Assembly: GCA_963693365.1 (NCBI GenBank)
Contig: CAVNZM010000003.1
Coordinates: 10,540,001 to 10,604,000, forward strand
Length of the DNA: 64,000 nt
Origin: Amoebidium appalachense
Lineage: Eukaryota > Ichthyosporea
Direction of reading: 5' to 3'
Below are positions 36,165 through 45,498 of the stretch, one piece after another (within the stretch, counting starts at the first letter, position 1; the number at the start of each line of letters is the position of its first letter). The position numbers were made by a program, and so were the translations under genes. The notes beneath the pieces are model-generated. The model saw nothing but the letters and a program-made list of their open reading frames with translations. It was not told the DNA's origin and did no database searches.

Positions 36165-36513
36165 GAAAAGGAATATATAGCTGTAAGGCTGTGGATGCTA
36201 AACACAGAAGATGTGTTTGTAGCTTGCTGATCTGCTAAAAACTGTCGTGCTTATATACCTAAGCCTACCGATCTGAGCCAATCAAAATCGATCTAGTGAT
36301 ATGTGAAATCTGATCCGAGCCAATCATAACTCGGTCTAGTGATCTGTGGTATCTGATGTTTTGATTGGCTAATTGGTGCCCGTGTGCGGGCAGCCAACCG
36401 CTAACTGCTAAAACACGAAAGTGAAGCCTACATGGTTATGTTGGTATCGAACACCCATCCTACGTGTTTACCCAGAAATATATTTATGTCAATAATTTCC
36501 ACAAATAAAACCT
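36165..36513 (-). repeat. Split direct repeat A1 (349 bp)
   Basis: 5' terminal repeat of the Ngaro-like element; copy of 32726-33074. Confidence 0.95.
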
Positions 36514-37112
36514 AAACTTATCTCGTGCGTGGGTCCTCAAATAGTTTTATCCCTTTCACTTCACACATGCTACACTCTTCTGGCTTTGCCTACACTCCCA
36601 GCAGGATGGTATACCGGCATCAAAAATTTGCAGGGCCGAGGGGGGGGGGGGGGGGGAGGAGAGTAAGGGGGCAGGGGGGGGGGGATGCTTTTCAAGAGGG
36701 CCCAGCATGACAATTGGGATACTATTATACCTACTCATTGAGTACCGCCTGGGCAGATGTGGCCGAGTGTGTGCCTGTCTGTGTGCCTTGCTACGCTCAT
36801 ACTGAATAAATTTTGCCTTACTATGCTTAAGCAAAAATACACCCACACGCACGCGCAAACAAGAAGGCACACAGATACACACACACACGCACATGCGAAA
36901 CAGGCACGCAAGCATGCACCCACAGATGCACGCAAGCTCATGCACGGACACACATATGCACACAACCACCGAAACCCGCACACACACACACACACACTTA
37001 GACACACACACAAACAAACAAACAAACACACACACACACTAATACACACATAAACACGCACGCACGCACGCACGCAGGCACCCACAAACACACGCTGGCA
37101 GGCAGGCACGCA
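36514..37112. other. No gene seen; CA-rich spacer
   Basis: Poly-G at 36640-36657 and degenerate CA/CG repeat from about 36840 to 37110. Confidence 0.5.
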
Positions 37113-37470
37113 CAGTTGTTTTGTACGGTCTAAGGGAGCAGAGTGCACAGAGGTGTCATGTAAAACACGACCAACACAATAAAGAGAGGGCAATCGGAGT
37201 TGTTCACGACACATGAAAGATTTTAAACAACAACTGACCTTTTATTGTGCTCTCGGGTCTTTTTGTACTTGCAACTTATCATCTTATCTCAACTTGTTAT
37301 TTTGTACGGGTCTAAGGGAGCAGAGTGCACAGAGGTGTCATGTTAAACACGACTAACACATTAATGAGAGGGCAATCGGAGTTGTTCACGAGACATTGAA
37401 AGATTCAAACAACAACTGATTCTTTATTGTGCTCTCGGTTCCTTTTGTACTTGCGACTTATCACCTAGAT
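37113..37470 (+). repeat. Tandem duplication of an LTR start (about 184 bp unit)
   Basis: The block ttttgtacgg.tctaagggag ... attgtgctctcgg occurs twice with about 90 percent identity (from about 37113 and 37296). Both resemble the first 170 bp of the LTR at 40635. Confidence 0.85.
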
Positions 37471-38040
37471 CACAACTAAAGAGGGAGAACCAATCGGTTC
37501 TATCAGAAGATAGAAAAACACATTCAGACAGAGCATACGCATTCCAACTTCCGATTAAACTAAAGCTTAGAAACTCTTACTTAAATAAATTAAGTTATTA
37601 TACATCTAGTCACTATTAACTCACATATATATTTATGTTCGTCTCTATAAAGAAACTTATTTAAATACATATATTTCCTAATAGTCGACACTCTCAAAGT
37701 GAAGACACTTTGCAATAAACCGAATTCCATATATATCTATTGTCCAATCACAACACACATATATTAATAGACAGGAATGCACAACACAATCTACAGATGT
37801 ACTCGCTCGCGACTATTGGCGAGCCATCCTTTTGAGAACAAAACTAAGCCATTTTGAAATAAAGGAAAGACAACGAGTGAGGCTAGCCAATCATGCTACC
37901 TCTCAGATAAACAGAGGAGAGCAAACAGAAATAAAAATACAATAAGTTCTTATCAGGCAAGAGAGCCAGGTGTGCACAGATCTACAGATATCTGTGCCCA
38001 CAGAAACAAGGGAGAGAGAGATACGGGGGGGGGGGGGGAG
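37296..38040 (+). repeat. LTR-like sequence related to the LTR at 40635
   Basis: Begins TGTTATTTTGTACGGG and is AT-rich, followed by a GA-rich and poly-G tract at 38009-38051. It is only distantly similar to 40635-41297, so the two are not an LTR pair from one insertion. It ends where the DIRS-derived sequence starts. Confidence 0.5.
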
Positions 38041-38049
38041 AGAGAGAGA

Positions 38050-38850
38050 GTGATAAGGTAATAATTAGGCTGTTTGGGTGTTTTCTTGGTTTGGTGGCAC
38101 CTTGTGTAAAGGGGCAGAAGCTGAGACCTCAGTCTGATTAGTTGGTGCCTTACGGTTTGCTCTTGCTTTCTCTTGCTTCTTTTCGCAATCATGGCAGCCG
38201 GAAACGCACAGGAAAGTCGCATTCTGGAGAGGCAAGCAGAGGGGTTTCTTGACAGCCAGGTGAACACGGCCTCGTGGTCGACAGCAGTGGTGATAGTGAT
38301 TGAGCGGGGCGTGGCGTATATTCGCAGCCCATCCTCCTCTCGGTGGTTGGTCTTTCGTAGGCTGCTAGCAGCGTTGCTGGACAGGGTAGTTGCCCAGGAG
38401 GGAGACGTGTCCGATCCTCCCACCAAGGAGCAGGTGGACTATCTGTGCCACGTGCTCGAGCTGTGTAAATTTGACCTCGGCAGTTTGGAGGGGCAGAGAG
38501 ACGAGGGTTGGGAGCTGTTGGCTTATATCGCTCAGAAGGTTGTCGTCACCAACCAGCAACCATCGCCCTATCGGTTTGTGCATGCCTACCAGCCCAGTCA
38601 AGATATTCCCGGCACAACCAAGCAGCCTAAAGAGAGCGGAGACGACACGGGCACGGCAGGCAGGGGTGAGTGGGGGCACCAGCAGGCGTTTTGGGGGGGC
38701 TTCTTGGCCGAGGACTCGCAAAACGACGGTGCCAAGCAGGGCAGAGCCACGGTTGAGTCCCTTCGTCTTCGCCCTAAGCCCGCTCCAGCTAACCAGCAGT
38801 TGAGTGAGTCTATTCCAGAGGAGTGGATAACGGACCCTTCCAATTCATGG
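38050..38850 (+). pseudogene. Truncated copy of DIRS gag with its 5' leader
   Basis: Near-identical to the reverse complement of 29900-30705, including about 120 bp before the ATG (38173). The protein follows the 29286-30581 gag for about 225 residues (differences such as N-A-Q-E-S for N-A-E-E-S), then the homology ends at ccaattcatgg and the sequence becomes Copia RT in another frame. The joint has about 11 bases of shared sequence, as expected from RT template switching. Confidence 0.8.
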
Positions 38851-40588
38851 CTGACCCGTGCCTGTTCATCAAGAATGCCGGGACCCCAACGTTTATTGCC
38901 CTTGCTGCCTACGTGGATGACTTCACTGTGGCGGCCGCCACTGATGCGCTCATCGACGATTTTTTCACCAAGCTGGATGCTCGTTTCTCTGCCAAGGACC
39001 TGGGTCGTCCTACCCTGCTCATTGGGCACACACTTACCTGGCTGGAGAGAGCACAGATCAACAAACAAGATAGTAATAGCATAACTATAACCAGAGATAT
39101 TTATGTACACACAAACATGTACACGTCTCTCCCTGAGTGGGTGGATCCGTGTACACACATATAAATATTCTAATCGATATTACAACACACGATTAAAGCC
39201 GATACAACACGATTACAAGTATACAAGCATATCGGAGATCGATGCTACACTTTACATAATAGGAGTGTGGCATTTACACTAAGCATATGAACTGAAACAT
39301 AACACAAACTGAGAAGATCTTACCATATGTAAATACTACGTATTACAACATCCCCACTTAAGACTTTGAAGTTTGTGTTATCATATCCCCACTGAACTAG
39401 TGAAATCTCCCCACTTGAGAACAGAAACGAAGGAAAAAAATTAAAGTGTGTACTTCTCGGGGGGGGGGGGGGGGGGGGGGGAGGGGGGGGGGGGGAAGGG
39501 GGGGGGGAGGGGGGAAGGAACCGGGGCAAAGAAAACAACGAATATGTATAACGTTTATAGTCGGGGTTGGATTAACTGGGTTTGAAACCAGTGAAAGATA
39601 GAGTAGAGTCGCGGTACAGGTCAAACCTTATATAAAAACCCTAAGTGGGCATACCCACAAAGGCAATATACATATGAAATAATGATTATGGTAAAGTAAG
39701 TAGTAAACATTAGAAAACCACTCTTGAAGGAGGACGGGTCAATCGACAATATCCGGCACACAAAGTCGGGCACGATGGGTGACATGACTGCACCACTGTG
39801 TCTCTGCTTCCGTCCCAAATACTTATATAATTTTACACGTTTTCGTCTCACCCACATGTCCGGCACCAAGAACCCCATCGTCCCGGGCCAGGCCAGTGAA
39901 AGCAACAAGACTCCAGCCTACAGCAAGAAGGAGGACTATGCCAGCCTGGTCGGTGCCCTGCTGTGGATTGCGCGTACCACCCGCCCCGACATTTCCCAGG
40001 CTCTGGGAGTCCTTACTCGACACATTCATGCGCCCACCGTGGACTATGGCTACCAGAGTTGTAAGCTACCTGCTGGCCACCATCGACCTGGGTATTGTCT
40101 ACCGTCCCGGCCCCCCCACCCTTGTTGGCTACTCCGACTCCGACTACGCCGAGGACCGCGACACCCGGCGCTCCACCACGGGCTATGTCTTCTTCATCAA
40201 CACCTCCCGGGTGTCTCGGCTCCAGCCCATCACCACCCACAGCTCCACCGAGGCTGAATTTGTGGCCATGTCTGCTACTACGAACGAGGCCCTATGGATC
40301 AACTATGTGATGGACGACCTGGGCCTTAATCCTATCGATGAGCCCACCCCGGTGCCCATCCATGGGGACAATGAGTCTGCCCGGGCCCTGCTGGACACCC
40401 TGGGGGTTAAGCCCAAGACCAAGCACATTGACGTCCGCTACTGCTCCGTCAAGGAACATCACCTGCTGGGCAACATCACTGTCGTCCCGGTGGCTTCTGC
40501 TGACAACAAGGCCGACAATCACATGTTCACCACTGCCATGTCTGCCTCTTTCTTCACCAAGGCCGTGGGGATGCTCAACATGTGCTGA
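38850..40588 (+). pseudogene. Copia polyprotein fragment: RT and RNase H, interrupted
   Basis: First part (38850-39045) encodes DPCLFIKNAG and the RT catalytic block AAYVDDFTVAA. After an inserted LTR fragment (39049-39833) the frame resumes with KKEDYASLVGALLWIARTTR, a typical Copia connection segment. A frameshift near 40045 leads into RNase H: GYSDSDYAEDRDTRRSTTGY, HSSTEAEFVAMS, HGDNESARAL and HIDVRY, ending ...MLNMC and TGA at 40588. Gag, protease and integrase are missing. This is a defective, chimeric element. Confidence 0.85.
39049..39833 (-). mobile_element. LTR-element fragment inserted in Copia RT, rearranged
   Basis: 39049-39352 matches the outer third of the minus-strand LTR (compare 5915-6214) and 39353-39780 matches its adjacent internal region, with poly-G at 39460-39515. 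The last piece, 39787-39833, matches the opposite end of the LTR in plus orientation (gcaccactgtgtctctgctt), so the fragment is internally inverted or was built by template switching. Confidence 0.75.
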
Positions 40589-40621
40589 GCACCCGTCATC
40601 AACCAACTGCGCCCTCATACT

Positions 40622-40634
40622 TCAGGGGGGGGAG
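40622..40634 (+). other. Polypurine tract
   Basis: The purine run ending caggggggggag immediately precedes the TGTTA start of the 3' LTR; the plus-strand priming site of Copia-type elements. Confidence 0.6.
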
Positions 40635-41296
40635 TGTTATTTTGTGTGGGTAAACGGAGAAGCAGAGAGCACAGATGGGTGTTATGTTATACACAACACA
40701 GAGACACACGGGAGAAACACAACCGGAGAGGTGGAACGATTTCTGGAACCATAGGAAATGAATACGACTGCTTAATATTTATTCCAAGATGAAGTCCCTT
40801 TTATACTCAGGAATGTGAAATCGATAAACCAATCAAAAGAACGAAAACTCTATTTTCCAATCAGAAAGACGAAAACTATGAGTGTAAAATATATCGATCG
40901 AAATGTCTGTCGACACATAGAATATAAAACTCAATCCTCTAATGAAAGAAACTTCTAATAAAAGCACGGAAACATTTAACAAAATGAAACCACTTATGTA
41001 ACTATTAGTTCACAACATACATTTATACATGTTCTTATCATAACACGTCTAAATATAATTATTCCTAATAGTTGGAGAACATAGCACAACGCTACGTCGT
41101 GAGAAAGGAATGAGAAAGGAATATAAGTTACTATATAGGAAAAATACAAACGAGGTATGATTGGATGACATATATAGATTTTGACACAAACGACAATACG
41201 TGTGCGCGAGCTAAGTATGTCGATACGTACACAGATCTAAGATATCGGTGTACACGGGAACAGAAAGAAAAGAAAGAAAGGAAGAAAGGAAAAGGA
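40635..41296 (+). repeat. 3' LTR of Copia element, truncated at viral junction
   Basis: Starts TGTTATTTTGTGTGGG straight after the polypurine tract. AT-rich, contains an LTR-like gtacacagatct block and ends in a GAAA-rich polypurine run. No TAACA terminus is found. At about 41297 the sequence turns abruptly GC-rich and coding. Confidence 0.7.
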
Positions 41297-41584
41297 AACA
41301 AACTGCTGCTCAACGACGCCGTGGCCAACGTGCTCGTGCCCGCCGGCGAGCGTGCGGTGTCATCGAAGAGTCTGCGATCGGCGGGTACGCGGACCGTCGG
41401 GAAGTTCCTCGTCGACCGGGGCATCACCGACAGGTCCAGCAGCACGGTCGGCCGGATGCTCGCACGCACGTGGCGCGAGCAGGAGGGCTGCAAGCCCGAG
41501 GAGACGTGGAAGATGGTGCAGGGGGACCTGCGCCCGGTCAAGGTGTACCCCGTGCGCTTCCTGGAGAAGCACGTGCTGGGGTAG
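41297..41584 (+). CDS. 5'-truncated viral-like protein, unknown
   Basis: The last 95 codons of a frame that begins inside the LTR; the viral-like part starts NKLLLNDAVANV. It contains a compact segment (RTVGKFLVDRGITDRSSSTV) followed by a Trp-containing basic region and ends RFLEKHVLG. It could be a small helix-rich DNA-binding fold, but no family is certain. The gene lacks its own start because the Copia LTR replaces it. A 3' hairpin follows directly after the stop. Confidence 0.45.
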   Translation, partial: NKLLLNDAVANVLVPAGERAVSSKSLRSAGTRTVGKFLVDRGITDRSSSTVGRMLARTWREQEGCKPEETWKMVQGDLRPVKVYPVRFLEKHVLG

Positions 41585-41585
41585 C

Positions 41586-41627
41586 CTGCCATCCCCAACA
41601 ATTGGCAGGGCTGCTGTGGGGATGGCG
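41586..41627 (+). terminator. 3' hairpin after truncated viral gene
   Basis: GCCATCCCC (about 41588-41596) pairs with GGGGATGGC (about 41617-41625) right after the stop at 41584. Hairpins at transcript 3' ends are a known feature of several giant viruses; the role here is inferred. Confidence 0.4.
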
Positions 41628-42024
41628 GGTTCGGGTGTGTTTTGTATCATCTGGCTGGCCAGGTGTGTAAAATTCGGGGCCCGGGATGCATAATACCTTA
41701 CAAAGTTTGGTCCAACGGGATTGCATTGCATTTTTTTTTTTTTATTTGGAGCGCACCTGGCCACTCTCAAAATAAATAAAGATATTTGCGAATGAGTTGA
41801 AACAGACTGGCTGGGTCTCGTGATCTAATGTGGGGCGCTCTGATTGGCTGAAACATCGGAGCACTGGCTTTGAATTTCTGCGCGCTCTGATTGGTCAGAG
41901 TGCTGAAATCCCGGACTCGATCGATCTTGGCCGTTTTAAACCAATCAGATCGAATAGCGGGTGAATCCGTTTGACCAGTGAGTTTGGCACCGACCCCCAC
42001 CCCAGATTATCTCCCCCTCACTCG
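41628..42024 (+). promoter_or_regulatory. Intergenic region upstream of Nudix gene
   Basis: Contains AATAAATAAAG at about 41770, an A/T run, and two copies of a gctctgattgg box (inverted CCAAT) about 50 bp apart at about 41838-41895, plus a forward ccaatcagatcg at about 41941. These CCAAT-type boxes are the only promoter-like elements seen; no TATA box is obvious. Confidence 0.4.
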
Positions 42025-42699
42025 ATGAAGGTCCTGGACATGTGCATCCCCTACCACGACGATGATTGCCGCATCATCGGCGCCGGCGTGCTGCCCTACG
42101 CCGTGCACGACCGCCGGGTGCTGTTCCTTCTCGGACAGGAGGACAGCGATGGGCGGTACGGGGTGTTTGGCGGGCGGCTCAAGGCGGGCCTGACAGTGGA
42201 GGAGACCACGGTCATGGAGTTCTACGAGGAGACACTGGACACGGTGATCCCGCGACCGATGCTCGAGGGCATCCTGCGGGACCGGGCGTACGTGCTGCGG
42301 TTTGCGGGGGCGGCCGGACCGAACCGCTACTTTATTACATACATGGTGCAGATCCCATTTGACCCGCACCTTCCAAACCGATTCCGGGCTGCGCGCCAGG
42401 CGCTGTCGGAGGGCCAGCTCGCTCTGCCGGGGTCGACGGAGATGCGCGACGGCATGCTGCGGGTCAAGTACGATTTTCTAGAAAAGCGCAACATGCATTG
42501 GTTCCTCGCGGACGAGGTGTTCGAGGTGGCGCTCAAGTCGCGCTGGAACCACCCGGTGCCGGGCATGGCGGGCAACCCAATGTTCCGGCGGCCGTTCCTG
42601 GCGGGGCTCAACAGCCTGGTGCAGTACTTCAACATGGGGCTGTTCCTCAAGGACCTGGCGTGGTGCGAGACCATGACGCCTAGAGCTGCGGCACGGTGA
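42025..42699 (+). CDS. Nudix hydrolase, viral-like
   Basis: 224 residues from ATG 42025; an upstream in-frame ATG (41971) adds a Pro/His-rich stretch unlike the fold. The Nudix core is recognisable: GAGVLPYAV strand, VFGGRLKAGL, then MEFYEETLD. The metal-binding glutamates of the helix (residues 65, 68, 69) are kept, but the canonical Arg before the first Glu is Met, the upstream Glu is Leu and the following Gly is Leu, so the box is degenerate. Large DNA viruses use Nudix enzymes for mRNA decapping; whether this one hydrolyses caps or nucleotides is unknown. It ends tail-to-tail with the next gene, overlapping by 20 bp. Confidence 0.75.
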   Translation: MKVLDMCIPYHDDDCRIIGAGVLPYAVHDRRVLFLLGQEDSDGRYGVFGGRLKAGLTVEETTVMEFYEETLDTVIPRPMLEGILRDRAYVLRFAGAAGPNRYFITYMVQIPFDPHLPNRFRAARQALSEGQLALPGSTEMRDGMLRVKYDFLEKRNMHWFLADEVFEVALKSRWNHPVPGMAGNPMFRRPFLAGLNSLVQYFNMGLFLKDLAWCETMTPRAAAR

Positions 42700-43072
42700 C
42701 GGACGTGGTGACGGTGCCGGACACGAAGATCGGCCGGTACTGCTTGAACTCGCGCGGCGTCATGTCGGCCAGGCGCACGAGCCCCAGCGACTCGGGGTCG
42801 CCCCCGAGCACCAGCCGGTTGGCCAGCAGCGCGTCGCAACCGTGCTGCACGGCCGCCGGCAGGTATTGGTCTGGGGGCATTGCCTTGAGGCCCGTGGTGG
42901 GCAGGAAGTACAGCGGGCGCGTGGACGCCCACACGGTCACGCGGGTCGAGTCCACGGTCAGCGTGCCCATGAGGCGGTTGGTGACGAGGACGGGCGAGCA
43001 GTCGGCGTCCGTGGTGACGAAGAAGGTCTGCACCGGCGCGCACACGATGGGCTGCGAGGTGACGGCACCCAT
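42680..43072 (-). CDS. Hypothetical viral-like protein, beta-rich
   Basis: 130 residues starting MGAVTSQPIVCAPVQTFFVT. Val/Thr-rich with alternating hydrophobic pattern (TFFVTTDADCSPVLVTNRLM, VTVWASTRPLYFLP), suggesting a beta-sheet protein. It ends in GTVTTSVTVPQL. A longer frame to 43177 exists, but its N-terminal extension is Arg/Ser/Pro-rich and overlaps the spacer and the upstream gene. Function unknown; a small structural protein is possible. Confidence 0.55.
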   Translation of the reverse strand: MGAVTSQPIVCAPVQTFFVTTDADCSPVLVTNRLMGTLTVDSTRVTVWASTRPLYFLPTTGLKAMPPDQYLPAAVQHGCDALLANRLVLGGDPESLGLVRLADMTPREFKQYRPIFVSGTVTTSVTVPQL

Positions 43073-43109
43073 ACTGAGACTGGGCGCAACAATAGCGGGC
43101 GGGCTCCCT

Positions 43110-43340
43110 TTATACCTGCGCGGAGGCGGCTGACGCGTACACGCCGTAGATGAGGTACGCAAACACCGTGACGACAAGTGCCACCAGGATGACGGTGTTC
43201 CAGGCCTCGAATCTGGTTTTTACGGCGGCCTCGACGCACTTCTCCTTGGTCATGGAGGTGTAGAGGCTCATGAACGCGGCCATGGAACAGACGGCCAGGG
43301 CCCAGAAGACAAACATCATCACGTTTGCGAGTGTGGACAT
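43110..43340 (-). CDS. Small two-helix membrane protein
   Basis: 76 residues (MSTLANVMMFVF...). Two hydrophobic segments, about residues 6-28 and 47-70, separated by a charged loop (TSMTKEKCVEAAVKTRFEAW). The start is set at 43340, next to the divergent coiled-coil gene. Virion membrane proteins of this size are common in large DNA viruses; the role is inferred. The start sites of the two divergent genes are only 27-63 bp apart. Confidence 0.55.
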   Translation of the reverse strand: MSTLANVMMFVFWALAVCSMAAFMSLYTSMTKEKCVEAAVKTRFEAWNTVILVALVVTVFAYLIYGVYASAASAQV

Positions 43341-43367
43341 TGTTGACCGAGGGAATAATGCGGCGGG

Positions 43368-44501
43368 ATGCAGCTTAAGCGGCATTATGTGCCGCAACAG
43401 CAGATGAGCATCAATGCGGACGAAGTCGTGACAAAGGTTGTCGATGCGCTCATTAAGCTGGACGCAAAGGGCGGCATTAACGTCATAGGGCAACAGCAGG
43501 ACATCAAGAACATGGTCGCGAAGCTCATGACCCAAAATAACGTTCTCCTTTCAAGCCACCAGAAAGTGCTCGGCGATATATACAACACCCTCCCCTCGGC
43601 AATCCAACACGCGCTCGAGAGTTTTTCCAGAAGCGAGAACGCCGCCACCATGCAGGTGGAGCTGGCGTTTGCGGACATGCCCAGCCTGGACAAGGAGGGC
43701 AACACAAGCAAGGACGCACAGAAGGTTACCTGGAGACTACCAATCGACATGTCGGAATTCCGCGGCCAGCTTGCTGGTACGAACCGAAGCAACGGCGTAC
43801 TGGCTCGTGAGATTGCCACGGTGCTCGTGCACATACTGCAGGGGATCGGAGACCAGAGCACGTTGCAACGCAAGGGTGTGGACGAGTCAACCTCGCGTGC
43901 CATTATGCTCGATCTGCGCGACGCACGCGAGTCCATCCAGAACGCCGAGACCAACAACCGCGAGCTGGTCGAGCTGCGGGCCAACTACAAGTCGCTCAAG
44001 GAGACGGTGGAGGACAAGGGCCAGCTGCACGCGGCCAAGCGCGAGAACGAGCTGCTCAAGGACCAGCTGGAGAAGATGAAGCGCAGCAACCCCGAGTGCG
44101 AGCGCTACGTCGAGCACATCCGCCACCTCAACGCGCGCGTGGCCGCGCTGCAGCAGAAGGAGATCCAGTTCAACAAGCTCAAGGACGACCACGAGACACT
44201 GCTCGCGCGCTACGAGATGCTGCGCGTGCAGTACGTGCGCGTGCGCGTGCAGAAGTGCACGCCGCGGCTGCCGGAGCTTGTGGCCGGGTTCCCGCACCCC
44301 ATCAACAAGGACGCACGGGTCATCACGGACCTGTACGGTGCCTACGTCACCGACCGCGAGTCGCGGCGGGCGGCCGGCGAGGACATCGAGAGTTCCGGCG
44401 ACGACGACTACGTGGACCAGGAGACGCGCACGCGCATGCAGGCGCGCAAGCGAAGGCTGGCGGAGATGATGAAGCAGGGCAAGGAGACGAAGGAGGGGTA
44501 G
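43368..44501 (+). CDS. Coiled-coil protein, viral-like
   Basis: 377 residues; a second possible start is MSINADEVV at 43404. Residues about 185-300 form a long heptad-like coiled coil (NNRELVELRANYKSLKETVE, then ENELLKDQLEKMKR). The C-terminus is acidic then basic (GDDDYVDQETRTRMQARKRR). No enzyme motif is seen. Followed by AATAAAATA at about 44528. The codon choice is strongly G/C-ending toward the 3' half and less so at the 5' end. Confidence 0.6.
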   Translation: MQLKRHYVPQQQMSINADEVVTKVVDALIKLDAKGGINVIGQQQDIKNMVAKLMTQNNVLLSSHQKVLGDIYNTLPSAIQHALESFSRSENAATMQVELAFADMPSLDKEGNTSKDAQKVTWRLPIDMSEFRGQLAGTNRSNGVLAREIATVLVHILQGIGDQSTLQRKGVDESTSRAIMLDLRDARESIQNAETNNRELVELRANYKSLKETVEDKGQLHAAKRENELLKDQLEKMKRSNPECERYVEHIRHLNARVAALQQKEIQFNKLKDDHETLLARYEMLRVQYVRVRVQKCTPRLPELVAGFPHPINKDARVITDLYGAYVTDRESRRAAGEDIESSGDDDYVDQETRTRMQARKRRLAEMMKQGKETKEG

Positions 44502-44550
44502 GGGACGGGGATGGGGCAACCCAGGCAATAAAATAGGGGGCTGAAGCAAC

Positions 44551-44679
44551 ATGAGGCTCCTGCCCGACCAATGGACCTTCGACTATAAGCTCAAGTACGC
44601 GCGGCTGTTCGCCACGTTCGTGCTGCTTGCGGCCATGGTGCTGCACCTGCTGAACGAGCTGAACGGGTACTTTATTTGA
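44551..44679 (+). CDS. Single-helix membrane microprotein
   Basis: 42 residues, MRLLPDQWTFDYKLKYARLF then a hydrophobic helix (FATFVLLAAMVLHLL) and NELNGYFI. It follows the coiled-coil gene by 49 bp with a poly(A)-like AATAAAA between. Too short to be called by length alone, but composition and spacing match the neighbouring viral-like genes. Confidence 0.45.
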   Translation: MRLLPDQWTFDYKLKYARLFATFVLLAAMVLHLLNELNGYFI

Positions 44680-44787
44680 GAAGTGAGACAATACGAACCA
44701 ATCAAATCATCGGAATTTCTACACCCACGGGTGTCAAAAATGGTTCAAGCCAAAGGCTAAAAATTAACACGACCCCCTCCCGAACCT
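44680..44787. terminator. Shared 3' spacer of convergent genes with small hairpin
   Basis: Between the 3' ends of two convergent genes. ACACCC-AC-GGGTGT (44721-44734) can fold tightly and would serve both directions; a CCAATCA is also present. Function inferred. Confidence 0.35.
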
Positions 44788-45498
44788 CTAAAGAGTCATG
44801 TAGATCTGGTCACCGAACACCAACTCAAGTTCGGTCTTCTGCACCAGGCCGCAGTCCATCTGCACCAGGCGGCGCAGCACATCATAGAGCTGGGTGTAGG
44901 TCAGGTGGGTAATCTTGGGCACCCCGTGCAGGACGTTTGCGGCCTTACACATGGCGGTGTACACGTTGATGTGCGAGCGGTACATGCCCTGATCGACGTC
45001 CACATTCATGTGCCACTTGATGAACGTGTTCCAGTAGCTGGGGTCAAACCGGTGCTCGAACTCCTCGTGGTTGCGCCACAGCACTATGGCTGCGTCATGG
45101 AACACCTTGCGGGCCAGCTCTCTCCCGTAGTCGGTCTCCATGCAGCGAGCCGCAGGGATTGTTCCAGGGGGAAGGGACACGATGCGCTGGGGGTGGTCAT
45201 CGTCGCACTCGTGCATTGCCAGGCGCTCGTTGGCGGAGTCCAGAAGCTCTGCCGTCTGCGTGTACCACTGCTCCATCTTCTCCAGGTTGTTGGACAGCTG
45301 CATGGTGCGGGTCTCGTGCTCAAGGGCACGCGCGGTTGCCTCGGCCAGAGCGGCCTCGACCTGCGCACGGTTCTGGCGGTGCAGTACCTTGAAGGCTTGC
45401 TCCACAGTCAAGTAGTAGTTACGCACAGCCTGACCAACTGATGTCTCCACCATCATAACCAACAGCTTGAAGGACCTCACGTTCATGAAAACCTCCAA
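44788..45498 (-). CDS. MSV199/Bro-like viral protein
   Basis: 236 residues. The N-terminus (NVRSFKLLVMMVETSVGQAV then RNYYLTVEQ) matches the C-terminal half of the MSV199 domain found in insect and algal large DNA viruses and in KilA-N/Bro proteins. It is followed by a coiled coil (about residues 35-90: AQVEAALAEATARALEHETR) and a Trp/His-containing C-terminal domain (FDPSYWNTFIKWHMNVDVDQ). Such proteins are thought to be DNA-binding regulators. The usual N-terminal half of MSV199 is missing, so either the domain is short here or the start lies upstream; no longer frame is open. Confidence 0.6.
   Translation of the reverse strand: MEVFMNVRSFKLLVMMVETSVGQAVRNYYLTVEQAFKVLHRQNRAQVEAALAEATARALEHETRTMQLSNNLEKMEQWYTQTAELLDSANERLAMHECDDDHPQRIVSLPPGTIPAARCMETDYGRELARKVFHDAAIVLWRNHEEFEHRFDPSYWNTFIKWHMNVDVDQGMYRSHINVYTAMCKAANVLHGVPKITHLTYTQLYDVLRRLVQMDCGLVQKTELELVFGDQIYMTL

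Larger units (their letters stand above)
32505..36513 (-). mobile_element. Ngaro/DIRS-type element with split direct repeats, lacking RT
   Basis: On the minus strand the order is A1 (36513-36165), gag (36134-34973), tyrosine recombinase (34222-33191), B1 (33162-33074), A2 (33074-32726), a 132-bp spacer, B2 (32593-32505). This is the A1-ORFs-B1-A2-B2 split-direct-repeat layout of Ngaro/PAT elements. RT and RNase H, normally between gag and recombinase, are absent; that place holds 750 bp of G-rich sequence. It is either an internal-deletion derivative or a non-autonomous lineage. Confidence 0.85.

Noticed and set aside
37296-41296. Treating 37296 and 40635 as the LTR pair of one Copia insertion
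   Set aside because: They share a start and general layout but are too diverged, and the material between is a chimera; more likely two related LTR families in a scrambled cluster.
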